This document shows, piece after piece, positions 34,429-43,192 of a stretch of DNA of 64,000 nt. The notes under the pieces were generated by a model that was not told the DNA's origin, made no database searches, and saw only the letters and a program-made list of their open reading frames with translations. A program made the translations under genes and the position numbers. The stretch comes from UBA5072 sp963822145 (GTDB taxonomy: Bacteria > Bacteroidota > Bacteroidia > Bacteroidales > UBA10428). The stretch spans positions 235,631 through 299,630 of the forward strand of contig CAWGGG010000005.1 of NCBI GenBank assembly GCA_963822145.1. The letters run 5' to 3'. Positions within the stretch are counted from its first letter, which is position 1. The number at the start of each line of letters is the position of its first letter.

Positions 34429-37206
34429 ATGCGTAAATCATTATTCCTGGTTCTTATTTTTGGTATCATAACTTTATGGGTTGAAGCCAAAATCACGCCA
34501 GGTCAATTAAAGTGCGAATATCTGGAGAATCCTCAGGTTGTGGATGTTCTTAATCCTCGTCTTTCCTGGGTGAATACTGCAGAAGAAGGAGAGCGCGGCC
34601 AGGTTCAGACTGCCTGGGAGATCAGGGTTGCAGGTTCAAGGGATAAGCTGCTGAACAACCAGGCCGATTTGTGGACCAGCGGCAAGGTGATATCCAATCA
34701 GTCCGTCAATATTCAGTATAACGGAAAGCCATTGACATCCAGGCAGGATTGCTGGTGGCAGGTGAGAACATGGGATATAAACGGGGAAGTATCAGACTGG
34801 AGTGAACCTTCGTTTTGGAGCATGGGACTGCTGAAAGCCGAAGAATGGAAAGCACAATGGATCGGAGCGCCATGGCAGGGAGAAGAAGTATTGCCGGACC
34901 CGCAAAGCAGGAGGCCCGGACAGGAAGCACCCGCGGTTAAAAGAGAATTACCGCCTCCGGCTCCCATGTTACGGAAATCATTTACAGTTAACAAGGAAGT
35001 GGCATCCGCCCGTGCCTATGTGACCGGACTGGGTTATTTCGAGTTTTATATAAATGGCGAAAAAGTGAGCGATGATGTATTGGTCCCCAACCTCACCCTC
35101 TATGGGAAACGCCCCGGATTGGAAAATAACTACATTTCAGTACCGGATAATTTCAGGGAATACAGGGTAATGTACTTGTCCTATGACATTAAGGAACTGT
35201 TGAAAAAAGGGGAGAATGTTGCCGGTGCATGGGTTGGCAATGGTTTCTATAATGCTCCGATTAACTGGACCCAATCCTATGGTTCTCCAAGGTTTTTAAG
35301 TCAAATCTACATTACTTATACCGATGGTACGGAAGATGTAATCGTCAGCGACCAGAGCTGGAAAGCATCAAAAAGTCCGATCGTGATGGATCTGGTTTAT
35401 GACGGGGAGCATTATGATGCCCGATTGGAACAGCCGGGCTGGTGCAGTCCGGGTTTTGACGATTCAACATGGGAGCAGGCAGCCATCAGGAAAACCCCGG
35501 AGGGTAAGATGAAGGCACATATGTCGCCCACCGACAAGGTGATGGAACGATTGAAGCCGGTTTCAATAATTAAAAATGCAGATGGCAAATATTATGTGGA
35601 TTTCGGAGAGGAAATTTCAGGATGGATCAGCATTTCCGTTAAAGGTGATTCTGGCCGGGTAATCGATTTTGATTATATATGTGAATCTCCCGTCGGAGAG
35701 AATACATACACCTTAAAAGGAGGAGATACCGAAACCTACGCGGCGCATTTCACATGGTTTGTTTTCAGGGTTGTTGTAGTAAGCAACTGGCCGGGAAATC
35801 TGAGTGCAGATCAGATCACTGCGGAAGCTGTTTATTCAGATGTAGAGACAACCGGAAAATTCGAATCTTCTAATGATTTATTCAATAAAATTAATAAGAT
35901 CTGGTGGCGCAGCCAGACCGATAACATGCATGGCGGAATTGCCAGCGATTGCCCGCATCGTGAGCGATCACCCTATACAGGCGACGGACAGGTGGCCTGC
36001 GTTACCGTCATGCACAATTTTGATGCCCGTGCATTCTATACCAAATGGATACAGGATATTCTCGGTTCCCAGATCGCTGAAACCGGATATGTCCCCAACG
36101 GAGCTCCCTGGCAACCGGGTTGCGGCGGAGGGGTAGCCTGGGGCGCTGCCATCAGTATCATGCCCTGGGAATTTTATCTGCATTACGGTGATACCGATAT
36201 GCTGAAGAACAACTATGAAGGCATGAAGGGTTATATCAGATACATGCTAACCTGGACGAATGAGAACGGGATTATGTTCTCGCAGGCGCCTGATACGGCG
36301 AGACCAAACCGGTGGCTGAACCTGGGGGACTGGTGTACTCCCGGTAAATTGCCTCCGGATGACATGGTGCATACCTTTTATCTATGGAGATGTGCCGATT
36401 TGACTGCCCAAACAGCAAAGGTGTTAGGAAAGACCGCGGAAGCAGAAGAATACAGCAAGCTGGCGGAGAAAGTCAGGAAAGCTTTCCAGCAAAAGTATTA
36501 TGATACGAAAAAGGGAACCTATGGTCCCCATGGAGGCAATATTTTTGCGCTGAAGATGGGCGTACCTGCTGATCAATATCCGAAAGTAATAGCTGCCCTG
36601 AAATCAGACATTGCTGCAAACGGCGGACATCTGGATACCGGAATATTCGGGACCCAGTTCCTTTTTGAGGTGCTGTCTGAAAACGGACTTCATGAACTGG
36701 CATACGAAGCCATGAATAAAAAAACACAACCGGGCTATGGCTGGTGGATTGAACAGGGTGCAACAACAACCTGGGAGCGGTGGGACGGTGATGGCTCCCG
36801 CAACCATCCCATGTTTGGGGGCGGTATTGTTTGGTTCTATCGTGTACTTGCCGGCATGATCACCGATCCTTTAAAGCCAGGCTACGCGCATATCATTTAC
36901 AAGCCGCAGCCGGCAGGAGATGTTACCTTTGCTTCATACTCCAACGAAACACCCTTTGGCACGGCAGCAATAAACTGGAAAAGGGAAGCCGGTGCATTTA
37001 AATTGGATATTCATGTCCCGGTGGGAAGTACGGCCACGGTTTATGTGCCGGCATCCGGCATAAAATATGTTACTGAAAGCGGAACAGAAATAAAGGGAAA
37101 AAGTGCAGTGCGTTTTCAAAAGATGGAAAACGGGTATGCCATTTTTGCTGTTGGCTCAGGCGATTATTCCTTTGACTCACAAGATAACCAAAACCTGTTA
37201 AAATGA
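34429..37206 (+). CDS. Alpha-L-rhamnosidase (GH78)
   Basis: 925 residues with a signal peptide (cleavage near VEA). Layout of bacterial GH78: N-terminal fibronectin-like domain (LSWVNTAEEGERGQVQTAWEIRV), jelly-roll domain with AQWIGAP and AYVTGLGYFEFYINGEKV, then the (alpha/alpha)6 catalytic barrel. The latter carries ASDCPHRERSPYTGDGQVA with the general acid Glu and the loop residues that bind rhamnose, plus GDWCTPG and GYGWWIEQGATTTWERWDG. It releases L-rhamnose from glycans or glycosides for uptake by RhaT. A TTG start 6 bp upstream is possible but ATG at 34429 is better. The 3' end overlaps the small Tat-signal frame by 4 bp. Confidence 0.95.
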   Translation: MRKSLFLVLIFGIITLWVEAKITPGQLKCEYLENPQVVDVLNPRLSWVNTAEEGERGQVQTAWEIRVAGSRDKLLNNQADLWTSGKVISNQSVNIQYNGKPLTSRQDCWWQVRTWDINGEVSDWSEPSFWSMGLLKAEEWKAQWIGAPWQGEEVLPDPQSRRPGQEAPAVKRELPPPAPMLRKSFTVNKEVASARAYVTGLGYFEFYINGEKVSDDVLVPNLTLYGKRPGLENNYISVPDNFREYRVMYLSYDIKELLKKGENVAGAWVGNGFYNAPINWTQSYGSPRFLSQIYITYTDGTEDVIVSDQSWKASKSPIVMDLVYDGEHYDARLEQPGWCSPGFDDSTWEQAAIRKTPEGKMKAHMSPTDKVMERLKPVSIIKNADGKYYVDFGEEISGWISISVKGDSGRVIDFDYICESPVGENTYTLKGGDTETYAAHFTWFVFRVVVVSNWPGNLSADQITAEAVYSDVETTGKFESSNDLFNKINKIWWRSQTDNMHGGIASDCPHRERSPYTGDGQVACVTVMHNFDARAFYTKWIQDILGSQIAETGYVPNGAPWQPGCGGGVAWGAAISIMPWEFYLHYGDTDMLKNNYEGMKGYIRYMLTWTNENGIMFSQAPDTARPNRWLNLGDWCTPGKLPPDDMVHTFYLWRCADLTAQTAKVLGKTAEAEEYSKLAEKVRKAFQQKYYDTKKGTYGPHGGNIFALKMGVPADQYPKVIAALKSDIAANGGHLDTGIFGTQFLFEVLSENGLHELAYEAMNKKTQPGYGWWIEQGATTTWERWDGDGSRNHPMFGGGIVWFYRVLAGMITDPLKPGYAHIIYKPQPAGDVTFASYSNETPFGTAAINWKREAGAFKLDIHVPVGSTATVYVPASGIKYVTESGTEIKGKSAVRFQKMENGYAIFAVGSGDYSFDSQDNQNLLK

Positions 37207-37391
37207 AATCAATCAACCGAAGACAATTTGTAACCCGAATGTCAATGTCGGCAGCCGCTGCCATCACATATACAAAAATTGGGTATGCGACTCCCTTGTA
37301 TTTCGCAAAGCGCATTGATACAACATGCGAGGTGATTAATGACAGGTTCAAAGACGAACTGGCTATGTGGAGATCGCTTGGAAGATTATAA
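37203..37391 (+). pseudogene. Truncated Tat-signal protein
   Basis: 62 residues starting at an ATGA overlap with the rhamnosidase stop. The start MKSINRRQFVTRMSMSAAAA is a twin-arginine signal with RRQFVTR followed by a weakly hydrophobic stretch. About 25 residues of mature-type sequence follow and the frame ends. Tat-exported oxidoreductases or hydrolases normally continue for 300 or more residues, and no continuation is visible in other frames. It is therefore probably the leftover 5' end of a deleted operon gene. A genuine small exported protein cannot be excluded. Confidence 0.6.
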
Positions 37392-37519
37392 TTAATAAAA
37401 ATGAGTATCGGCCAAGAGTAATAATCACTATTTTATTATCATTTTTATCAGGTTTACATCATGCATTAAACAAACTCAAACACAATGCATGCGGAGCAAA
37501 GAAACAAAAACCTTATTCA

Positions 37520-37570
37520 GACGGTTTGCCGTTCAAACGAAGGCGAAAGCCGGAGTGCGTTCAAACCGTC
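37520..37570 (-). terminator. Hairpin, possible terminator of the LytTR/LytS pair
   Basis: The perfect 9-bp inverted repeat GACGGTTTG/CAAACCGTC (37520-37528 and 37562-37570) lies 16 bp past the stop of the minus-strand regulator. A TTTTTG run follows about 10 bases further on. The 33-base loop holds additional partial repeats (GTTCAAACG). Confidence 0.4.
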
Positions 37571-37585
37571 AGTCTTCTAATGTTT

Positions 37586-38341
37586 TTAAACATTATTCAT
37601 CATCCAGGCTTTAAATTCCGCTGCTTTGTTTTTACTGATATAGATCCTTTCGGGTGGATCGATATCAAGGGTTATAAGCAAACGGCTGTCAAACCAGATC
37701 GTAATATTCTTAACGCTGTTACGGGCAAGGATAAATTGTTTATTCGCCCGAATGAATTCACCGGGATCCAAGGAAACTGATATCTGTTCCAGGGTCTTGC
37801 AGTAAGGATAATACCTGCCGTCTTTCAAATATACACGTGTGTTTTTATCAGTTGTGTAGAAGCAGGAGATCTCATGGAGATCTACTGGCAGTAACTGATC
37901 CTTTACAGGTATCAGGAGCTTTTCCTTATGTCTGGAAACTGGCTGTAAATGCATTAAATGAGAAAGATATTGAACGATATCCTGTCGTGTCCATTTTTTA
38001 AACTTCTCTAGGGCGCACCTCAATTCTTCTACCTTAATGGGTTTAAGAAGATAATCAATGCTGTTTACCTTAAAGGCTTCAATGGCATATTCATCATAGG
38101 CAGTCGTAAAAATGACAGGAGTTTCCAGTTGAATGTTTTTGAAAATGGAGAATGCAGATCCATCAGATAAATGAATATCCATTAATATCAGATCTGGCAA
38201 AGGATTGGTTTGTAACCAATGGATAGTCTGGCTTATGCTTTCTGTATTTCCCGCAATCTGAATGGCAGGATCTAATTCTGCCAGTATATCCACCAGGTTT
38301 TCGTAAGCTGCAGTTTCATCTTCAACTATTAGTACTCTCAT
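37586..38341 (-). CDS. LytTR family response regulator
   Basis: 251 residues: receiver with LIVEDETAAYENLVDILAEL, phospho-acceptor Asp in LILMDIHLSDGSAF, TAYDEYAIEAF and LLKPIKVEELRCAL; then a LytTR DNA-binding domain with LIPVKDQLLPVDLHEISCFYTTDKNTRVY and FIRANKQFILARNSV. Lies 7 bp downstream of its kinase gene. Target genes are not evident; it is unrelated in sequence detail to the regulator at 23.2-23.9 kb. Confidence 0.95.
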   Translation of the reverse strand: MRVLIVEDETAAYENLVDILAELDPAIQIAGNTESISQTIHWLQTNPLPDLILMDIHLSDGSAFSIFKNIQLETPVIFTTAYDEYAIEAFKVNSIDYLLKPIKVEELRCALEKFKKWTRQDIVQYLSHLMHLQPVSRHKEKLLIPVKDQLLPVDLHEISCFYTTDKNTRVYLKDGRYYPYCKTLEQISVSLDPGEFIRANKQFILARNSVKNITIWFDSRLLITLDIDPPERIYISKNKAAEFKAWMMNNV

Positions 38342-38348
38342 GTTAATG

Positions 38349-39356
38349 CTATTTTAGCGGAAGATAAACATGAAATATCTTCCCGTCATTTTCAATTCGG
38401 ATCTGTTTGTTCATTAAAAGTGAAAACCGGTTTTCAAGATTTTTGAGTCCTATTCCATTGGTGTCAGGCGGTGCCAGTTTTGGAAAAACAGGATTGGAAA
38501 CTACCAGTTCCATTTGGGCGTTTAACCGGATATTGACCACCATTTTATGTTCACTGTCAATGATATTGTGCACAACCACATTATCTATCAGCGGAAGTAA
38601 AGTAAGAATGGGTATTTTAAGGTTCATTTTATCGCTTTCCACATCAACAACAAATGAAAGTTTGTTGGCGAAACGGACTTCCATCATATAGCGGAAAGAC
38701 TGCATAAACTCCAGTTCTTCTTCCAGTGTGACCAGGCCTTTTTTTTCACTTTGAAGGATATAGCGGAAGACATCCGAAAGTTTATTTACGTAGGCCAATG
38801 TGGTTTCCTCGTTCTTTTTCCTGATCAAAGAAGTAAGGCCATTCAGGGAATTAAAGAAAAAATGCGGGTTGATCTGATTGGTCAGCGCATCATATCGGCT
38901 TTGCAGGTTTTCGATTTTCAACTGTTCGATCTCCAGCTCTTTTCTTCTTTTCTCATAATACAACAGTGCAACATGTCCTATCAGTGTACTAAGAATCCAG
39001 GTGACGAAGAACTGAAAGAGCAGGGTGCCGGTAAAACAATCGTGCTTATAACCGGAAAGGAAGGAAATGCCAATATATACCAGGTAACCTATCCCGGTGA
39101 TCAGAAACGTGTAACGTAACCGTGCTTTAAAAACCGGGGTATTAATTTTCCTCAGGTTATAATACAATAAAGTCCAGATAAGGATCAGAAAGAAAAAATA
39201 CCGGTAAATAAAAAACAGAATATAAGCAGTATGTTCTGATTGATCTAAAAAACGAAATTCCCACGGGAAGTAAGCAATGTTGATATAAATGATGATAACT
39301 GCACCGAGCAGGCTAACCAGCAGAAGTTTGTACGCGGTTGTATTCTTGTCTAGCAT
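38349..39356 (-). CDS. LytS-type sensor histidine kinase
   Basis: 335 residues. Four hydrophobic segments cover residues 8-140, followed by a helical linker (EKRRKELEIEQLKIENLQSRY). The phospho-acceptor His is in QINPHFFFNSLNGLTSL, with ILTLLPLIDNVVVHN as N-box equivalent and NGIGLKNLENRFSLL as lid. Forms a two-component pair with the LytTR regulator directly downstream. The 188-bp spacer before the alcohol dehydrogenase gene contains no gene. Confidence 0.94.
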   Translation of the reverse strand: MLDKNTTAYKLLLVSLLGAVIIIYINIAYFPWEFRFLDQSEHTAYILFFIYRYFFFLILIWTLLYYNLRKINTPVFKARLRYTFLITGIGYLVYIGISFLSGYKHDCFTGTLLFQFFVTWILSTLIGHVALLYYEKRRKELEIEQLKIENLQSRYDALTNQINPHFFFNSLNGLTSLIRKKNEETTLAYVNKLSDVFRYILQSEKKGLVTLEEELEFMQSFRYMMEVRFANKLSFVVDVESDKMNLKIPILTLLPLIDNVVVHNIIDSEHKMVVNIRLNAQMELVVSNPVFPKLAPPDTNGIGLKNLENRFSLLMNKQIRIENDGKIFHVYLPLK

Positions 39357-39544
39357 ATTTGATTTTTTCTCATCAAAGCTAAGTTAAAGCTATTATTTCA
39401 GCCTTAAATCGTTGTGAAAAGGTTTTACAAATATGATAGAATCAAACCAAAGAAGGACTTACATCAGGCGTGAAAAGGAAAAAAAAGGAATAATCACGAA
39501 TATAGATAATAACGGAACGCTTTCAGGTCATCAACGGTTTTAAA

Positions 39545-40603
39545 TTATCTTTTCAGTGATGCCATGTCAATTACGAAACGGTAGCGTACATCGCTTTTCA
39601 GCATTCTTTCGTAGGCGTTATTAATGTCCTGCATGTTGATTATTTCTATTTCAGATACGATATTGTGTTCGCCGCAAAAATCCAGCAATTCCTGTGTTTC
39701 AGCAATGCCGCCGATAACGGAACCCGCTATGGCTTTTCTGCCTAAAATCATCGGAACGGAATTCAAAAATGGATCCAGACCACCTAAATAGCCAACCAGA
39801 ACCAAAGTACCGTCGATATGCAAAGTGGAAACATAAGGATTGACATCATGAATATAAGGCACGGTATCAATTATCAGATCAAATTTTCCATTTACAGTGT
39901 TCATTTGATTATTGTCGGTTGAGATAATTACTTCGTCCGCTCCAAGTTCCAAGCCGTCTTTCTTTTTATCCGGTGTTCTTGAAAAGAGTGTAACTTCTGC
40001 TCCTAAAGATTTCGCCAGTTTAATGGCCATATGACCTAATCCGCCTAAACCTACAACTGCCACTTTGCTTCCCTTACCTACTTTCCAGTGACGAAGCGGC
40101 GACCAGGTGGTAATTCCGGCACAAAGTAAGGGTGCCGTGGCTGCCAAATCAAGATTTGAAGGCACTTTCAGAACGAAGTGCTCATCCACTACTATCTTTT
40201 CGGAATAACCACCAAAAGTATGCGTTTCTAAATGTTTGTCCTTCCCGTTGTAGGTTCCGGTAAATCCGCTTAAACAGTATTGTTCAAGGTCGTGCTTACA
40301 ACTTTCACATTCCCGGCATGAATCCACCAAACAGCCAACAGCAGCAAAATCTCCTACTTTCAGTTGGGTAACTTCACTTCCTGTTTTGGTAATTTTTCCA
40401 ACAATTTCATGACCAGGAACTGTAGGATAGATGGTTACGCCCCAATCATTTCTTGCCGTGTGCAAATCGGAATGACAAACCCCACAATATAAAATTTCGA
40501 TTTCAATATCTTTTGCAGTAACTTCTCTGCGCATGATGTTCATTTGCTTTAAAGACGCATTGGCTGCCTCTGTTCCGAATGCTTTTGTGATCATTGTTTT
40601 CAT
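39545..40603 (-). CDS. Zinc-dependent alcohol dehydrogenase (cinnamyl/YahK type)
   Basis: 352 residues. The catalytic zinc site has Cys in EILYCGVCHSDLH and the PTVPGHEIVG His-Glu pair. The structural zinc site is CLVDSCRECESCKHDLEQYC. The Rossmann motif GLGGLGHMAIKLAKSLGAEVTLFSRTPDKK suggests NADPH preference (Ser-Arg-Thr after strand 2). It would reduce aldehydes or oxidise alcohols. The gene is somewhat more A/T-rich than its surroundings and sits beside fragments of a flavodoxin and an AraC gene, a combination that often travels together, so recent transfer is likely. Confidence 0.95.
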   Translation of the reverse strand: MKTMITKAFGTEAANASLKQMNIMRREVTAKDIEIEILYCGVCHSDLHTARNDWGVTIYPTVPGHEIVGKITKTGSEVTQLKVGDFAAVGCLVDSCRECESCKHDLEQYCLSGFTGTYNGKDKHLETHTFGGYSEKIVVDEHFVLKVPSNLDLAATAPLLCAGITTWSPLRHWKVGKGSKVAVVGLGGLGHMAIKLAKSLGAEVTLFSRTPDKKKDGLELGADEVIISTDNNQMNTVNGKFDLIIDTVPYIHDVNPYVSTLHIDGTLVLVGYLGGLDPFLNSVPMILGRKAIAGSVIGGIAETQELLDFCGEHNIVSEIEIINMQDINNAYERMLKSDVRYRFVIDMASLKR

Positions 40604-40625
40604 GCTTTATTATTTTTTTTATTTA

Positions 40626-40865
40626 TTATACCGAAAACCCTAACTGATATGCTGCTTGTATCGCCGGCTTATCTTTTGTTTCTCCCATGTTCCATGCTCC
40701 TGTTCCATAGATTATCCCTTTTTCTTTGGCACCATCAAGACACGAGGTAAAACACCTGAATCCTTCAATTGTTTTATCTATTGCAGGTTTACTGCTGTCA
40801 GCGGCAGTTGCAATGAAATAAAATAAAACTTCTTTTAAATTCTTATTAATAGCGATAATCCGCAA
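40626..40865 (-). pseudogene. Flavodoxin-family protein remnant (C-terminal part)
   Basis: The frame gives 79 residues. From about residue 22 on (DSSKPAIDKTIEGFRCFTSC, GIIYGTGAWNMGETKDKPA, AYQLGFSV) it resembles the last third of flavodoxin-type FMN reductases, where GAWNxG and AYxxG are conserved. The first 20 residues do not fit, and the FMN-binding N-terminal loop is missing. It lies 22 bp upstream of the alcohol dehydrogenase start. It reads as a decayed gene after deletion of its 5' part. Confidence 0.65.
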
Positions 40866-40904
40866 TTTACGAGAATCAAACCTTCCTTATCCGCTGGTAT
40901 GTAT

Positions 40905-41111
40905 TCACAGTTGCTTGTCCATTCCCCTAAGCTGTTTAATTTTCATTGCAAAATGAAGCACTTCAGAAGCAAGATTCCTCAACACATCATACTGAATAAG
41001 GTAATCGGAATTGATTTCTTCAAACATACGCTCATAGAAACCTGATAATATGGTTACCTGTTCGTCTGACAAATCAAATACAGGTATTGTATTGGGCTGC
41101 TTTACCAGCAA
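40905..41111 (-). pseudogene. AraC family regulator remnant (middle part)
   Basis: 68 residues. The segment VFDLSDEQVTILSGFYERMFEEINSDYLIQYDVLRN resembles the linker between sensor and helix-turn-helix of Bacteroidetes AraC regulators (pattern SDE....F..M..E..SDY..K...LRN). Both the cupin sensor before it and the DNA-binding domain after it are missing. Together with the flavodoxin fragment it marks a deletion-ridden stretch. Confidence 0.55.
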
Positions 41112-41471
41112 AATTCAAGGCAGTACTTACGAATTTCAAATATTTTATAATGCCAGCATTAAGAAACTCAGTTTACTTAGTTTAACACCGATTTCAGGAG
41201 AGTCTATCCTTGTAAGAACCGAATCGATCGCGAAAAGGAAAGAACCGGGAATTATCACGAAAGAATTGAATAGTAGTACTTTATCTGTTTTGCGAAATAT
41301 TGATTAATATTGCCCCTGATGTCATGCTGAGCGGAGTCGCAGTCATGCTGAGCGGAGTTGAAGCATGATTTTTAGGTCGTCATCCTTCGACTCCGCTCAG
41401 GATGACAATAGCAGTTAACATTTAGAATTCCCGGTAGCCCATTAATATTTATATAATTACCCTTTTCAATT
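41112..41471. other. Gene-free stretch between AraC remnant and ABC operon
   Basis: No convincing gene is present. Positions 41232-41260 resemble 39472-39499 on the other side of the alcohol dehydrogenase block (GAAAAGGAAA...GGAAT.ATCACGA, with a few mismatches and one indel). Positions 41321-41406 hold a three-copy stem-loop repeat listed separately. The remainder is A/T-rich and probably the remains of the 5' part of the AraC gene plus the promoter of the ABC operon. Confidence 0.6.
41321..41406. repeat. Three copies of a CTGAGCGGAGTCGAAG stem-loop repeat
   Basis: Two direct copies (41321-41341 truncated, 41342-41368) and one inverted copy (41379-41406). A full copy has the conserved core CTGAGCGGAGTCGAAG flanked by short inverted ends (TCATGCT/AGCATGA or TCATCCT/AGGATGA), so each can form its own hairpin while the pair can form a larger one. 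Very similar repeats are scattered through many Bacteroidetes genomes. Confidence 0.9.
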
Positions 41472-42140
41472 ATGATTATTGAATTGCACAATATTACCAG
41501 ACAATATGACGGCAATCCCAGGCCGGTACTCGACAGCATTTCGTTTAAAATATCCGAAGGCAGCACTGTGGCTGTAACCGGTCCATCAGGATCAGGTAAA
41601 AGTACGCTCCTTAACCTGCTTGGAACCCTGGATTTTCCTTCAACCGGAGAGGTATTATTTAATGGTATAGCCACCAGCTCATTAGCATCTGATGAGCTTG
41701 TAAAACTGCGCAACAACAGCATCGGCTTTGTTTTTCAAACTCATTTGTTGCTGCCCCAGCTTACCGTCATAGAAAATGTGCTGCTTCCGGTATTACCACA
41801 GGATAAAAACCGGCAAAAACAGGCGCCGGAAAGAGCCTGCCGATTGCTTGATACTGTTGGACTTGCTGATAAAACACAGCGCTTCCCCGGTGAATTGTCC
41901 GTTGGTGAATGTCAGCGTATTGCCGTGGTTCGGGCGCTTATCAATGAACCTGAATTGCTCCTGGCAGATGAACCTACCGGTTCTCTTGACCACGATACGG
42001 CTGAAATATTAAGCGATATGATCCTGGAGCTGAGACACCAATATCGATTTACCCTGGTGGCCGTCACCCATTCACCTGATCTGGCGAAGCGAATGGAAAT
42101 CACTTATAAGCTTGTAAACGGTAAAATTACAGCCAACTAA
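41472..42140 (+). CDS. ABC transporter ATP-binding protein
   Basis: 222 residues in the LolD/MacB style. Walker A is GPSGSGKST, Q-loop GFVFQTHLLLPQLTVIENVLLP, Walker B LLLADEPTGSLD, switch His VAVTHSPDLA. The ABC signature reads LSVGECQRIAVVRA instead of LSGGQxQR, an unusual change of two positions that contact ATP. The next gene starts 2 bp downstream, and a large FtsX-like permease follows, which is the likely partner. Confidence 0.93.
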   Translation: MIIELHNITRQYDGNPRPVLDSISFKISEGSTVAVTGPSGSGKSTLLNLLGTLDFPSTGEVLFNGIATSSLASDELVKLRNNSIGFVFQTHLLLPQLTVIENVLLPVLPQDKNRQKQAPERACRLLDTVGLADKTQRFPGELSVGECQRIAVVRALINEPELLLADEPTGSLDHDTAEILSDMILELRHQYRFTLVAVTHSPDLAKRMEITYKLVNGKITAN

Positions 42141-42142
42141 TT

Positions 42143-43178
42143 GTGTTCAGCATAAAACCACATTCAGCCACCGGCAGATTGAACATGGTCCTTCTTCTGT
42201 TTCCTTGCTGGCTATTGCTTTTTTACTTTAAAGAGAGGGCAGCCGGATGGCTTATCTACCATTTCTTTTCGCTTAATCACGGTGAGCGTCTTTCCCTATC
42301 CCTGGTATTTTTCCTTACCACTTTTCTTAAAATATTTCTGTTGCTTGTCCTGATCATATTTATCATGTCACTTTTGCGCTCCTGGCTTCCTGTGGGAAAA
42401 ATCCGCAACCGCCTCAGATCTATGCCTTTACTGCAGGCAAACGTATTGGCAGGGCTGTTCGGTATTCTTACGCCTTTTTGTTCCTGTTCTGCCATTCCCA
42501 TGTTCATCGGTTTTCTGGAAACAGGTGTTCCGCTGGGGACAACTTTCTCATTTCTGATTGCGTCACCACTTGTAAATGAGGTGATTATTAATTATGCTTG
42601 CCGGATTATTCGGTTTTAAAATTGCACTTTTATATTTACTGGCTGGCCTAATGGTTGCCATTGTGTCGGGGTTCATTATTGACCGGCTACAATTGGAAAA
42701 ATACCTGCCCGGTTGGCTTTTGACTTTCAGAAAAGAAAAAGAGATACAGCTACCAGAAATGAATCTGGATACCAGAATTACCATCGCTTATCAAGCTGTT
42801 AAGGAGGTTTTGTCACAGATTTGGGTTTATGTTCTGGCGGGTATTGTCATTGGTTCAGTTATTCATGGTTATGTTCCCGATGCCTGGCTCCAAAATTTTT
42901 TAGCAAAAAGTAACTGGTACGCATTGCCGCTCACGGTGTTGACAGGCATTCCCCTGTATGCATGTTCTGCCTCTGTTGCACCTGTTGCGTTCTCCTTGGT
43001 CGACAAAGGTATGCCCATTGGAACTGCATTGGCCTTTATTATGGCTGTGGCCGGTTTGTCATTGCCCGAGTTTATCATGTTAAGAAAAGTATTGTCACTC
43101 AGGCTTGTATTTATTTTTATTGGGATTGTTTTTGCAGGCATCTTATTGGTAGGGTATCTGTTTAATTGGCTATTATAA
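42143..43178 (+). pseudogene. DUF318/SO_0444-type permease split by a frameshift
   Basis: Two frames together make one permease. The first (42143-42619) covers four or five membrane helices and TPFCSCSAIPMFIGFLETG, ending after SPLVNEVII. The second opens at an ATG at 42594 with MLAGLFGFKIALLYLLAG and contains the second motif CSASVAPVAFSLVDKG. In intact members VNEV is followed after three residues by ML.GLFG, so a single extra base near 42583-42593 disrupts the frame. It may be a real mutation, a sequencing error, or two half-proteins made by re-initiation at the internal ATG. Intact relatives are metal or small-molecule efflux permeases. The gene stands between the ABC ATPase and the FtsX permease. 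Confidence 0.75.
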
Positions 43179-43192
43179 AGAAGATATTTAGC

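Noticed and set aside
41050..41307. Plus-strand 85-residue frame over the AraC remnant
   Set aside because: It overlaps a recognisable AraC fragment on the other strand, has A/T-rich chance composition and no start context.
42575..42625. Programmed ribosomal frameshift in the split permease
   Set aside because: No slippery heptamer or following structure is visible; mutation, error or re-initiation are simpler.
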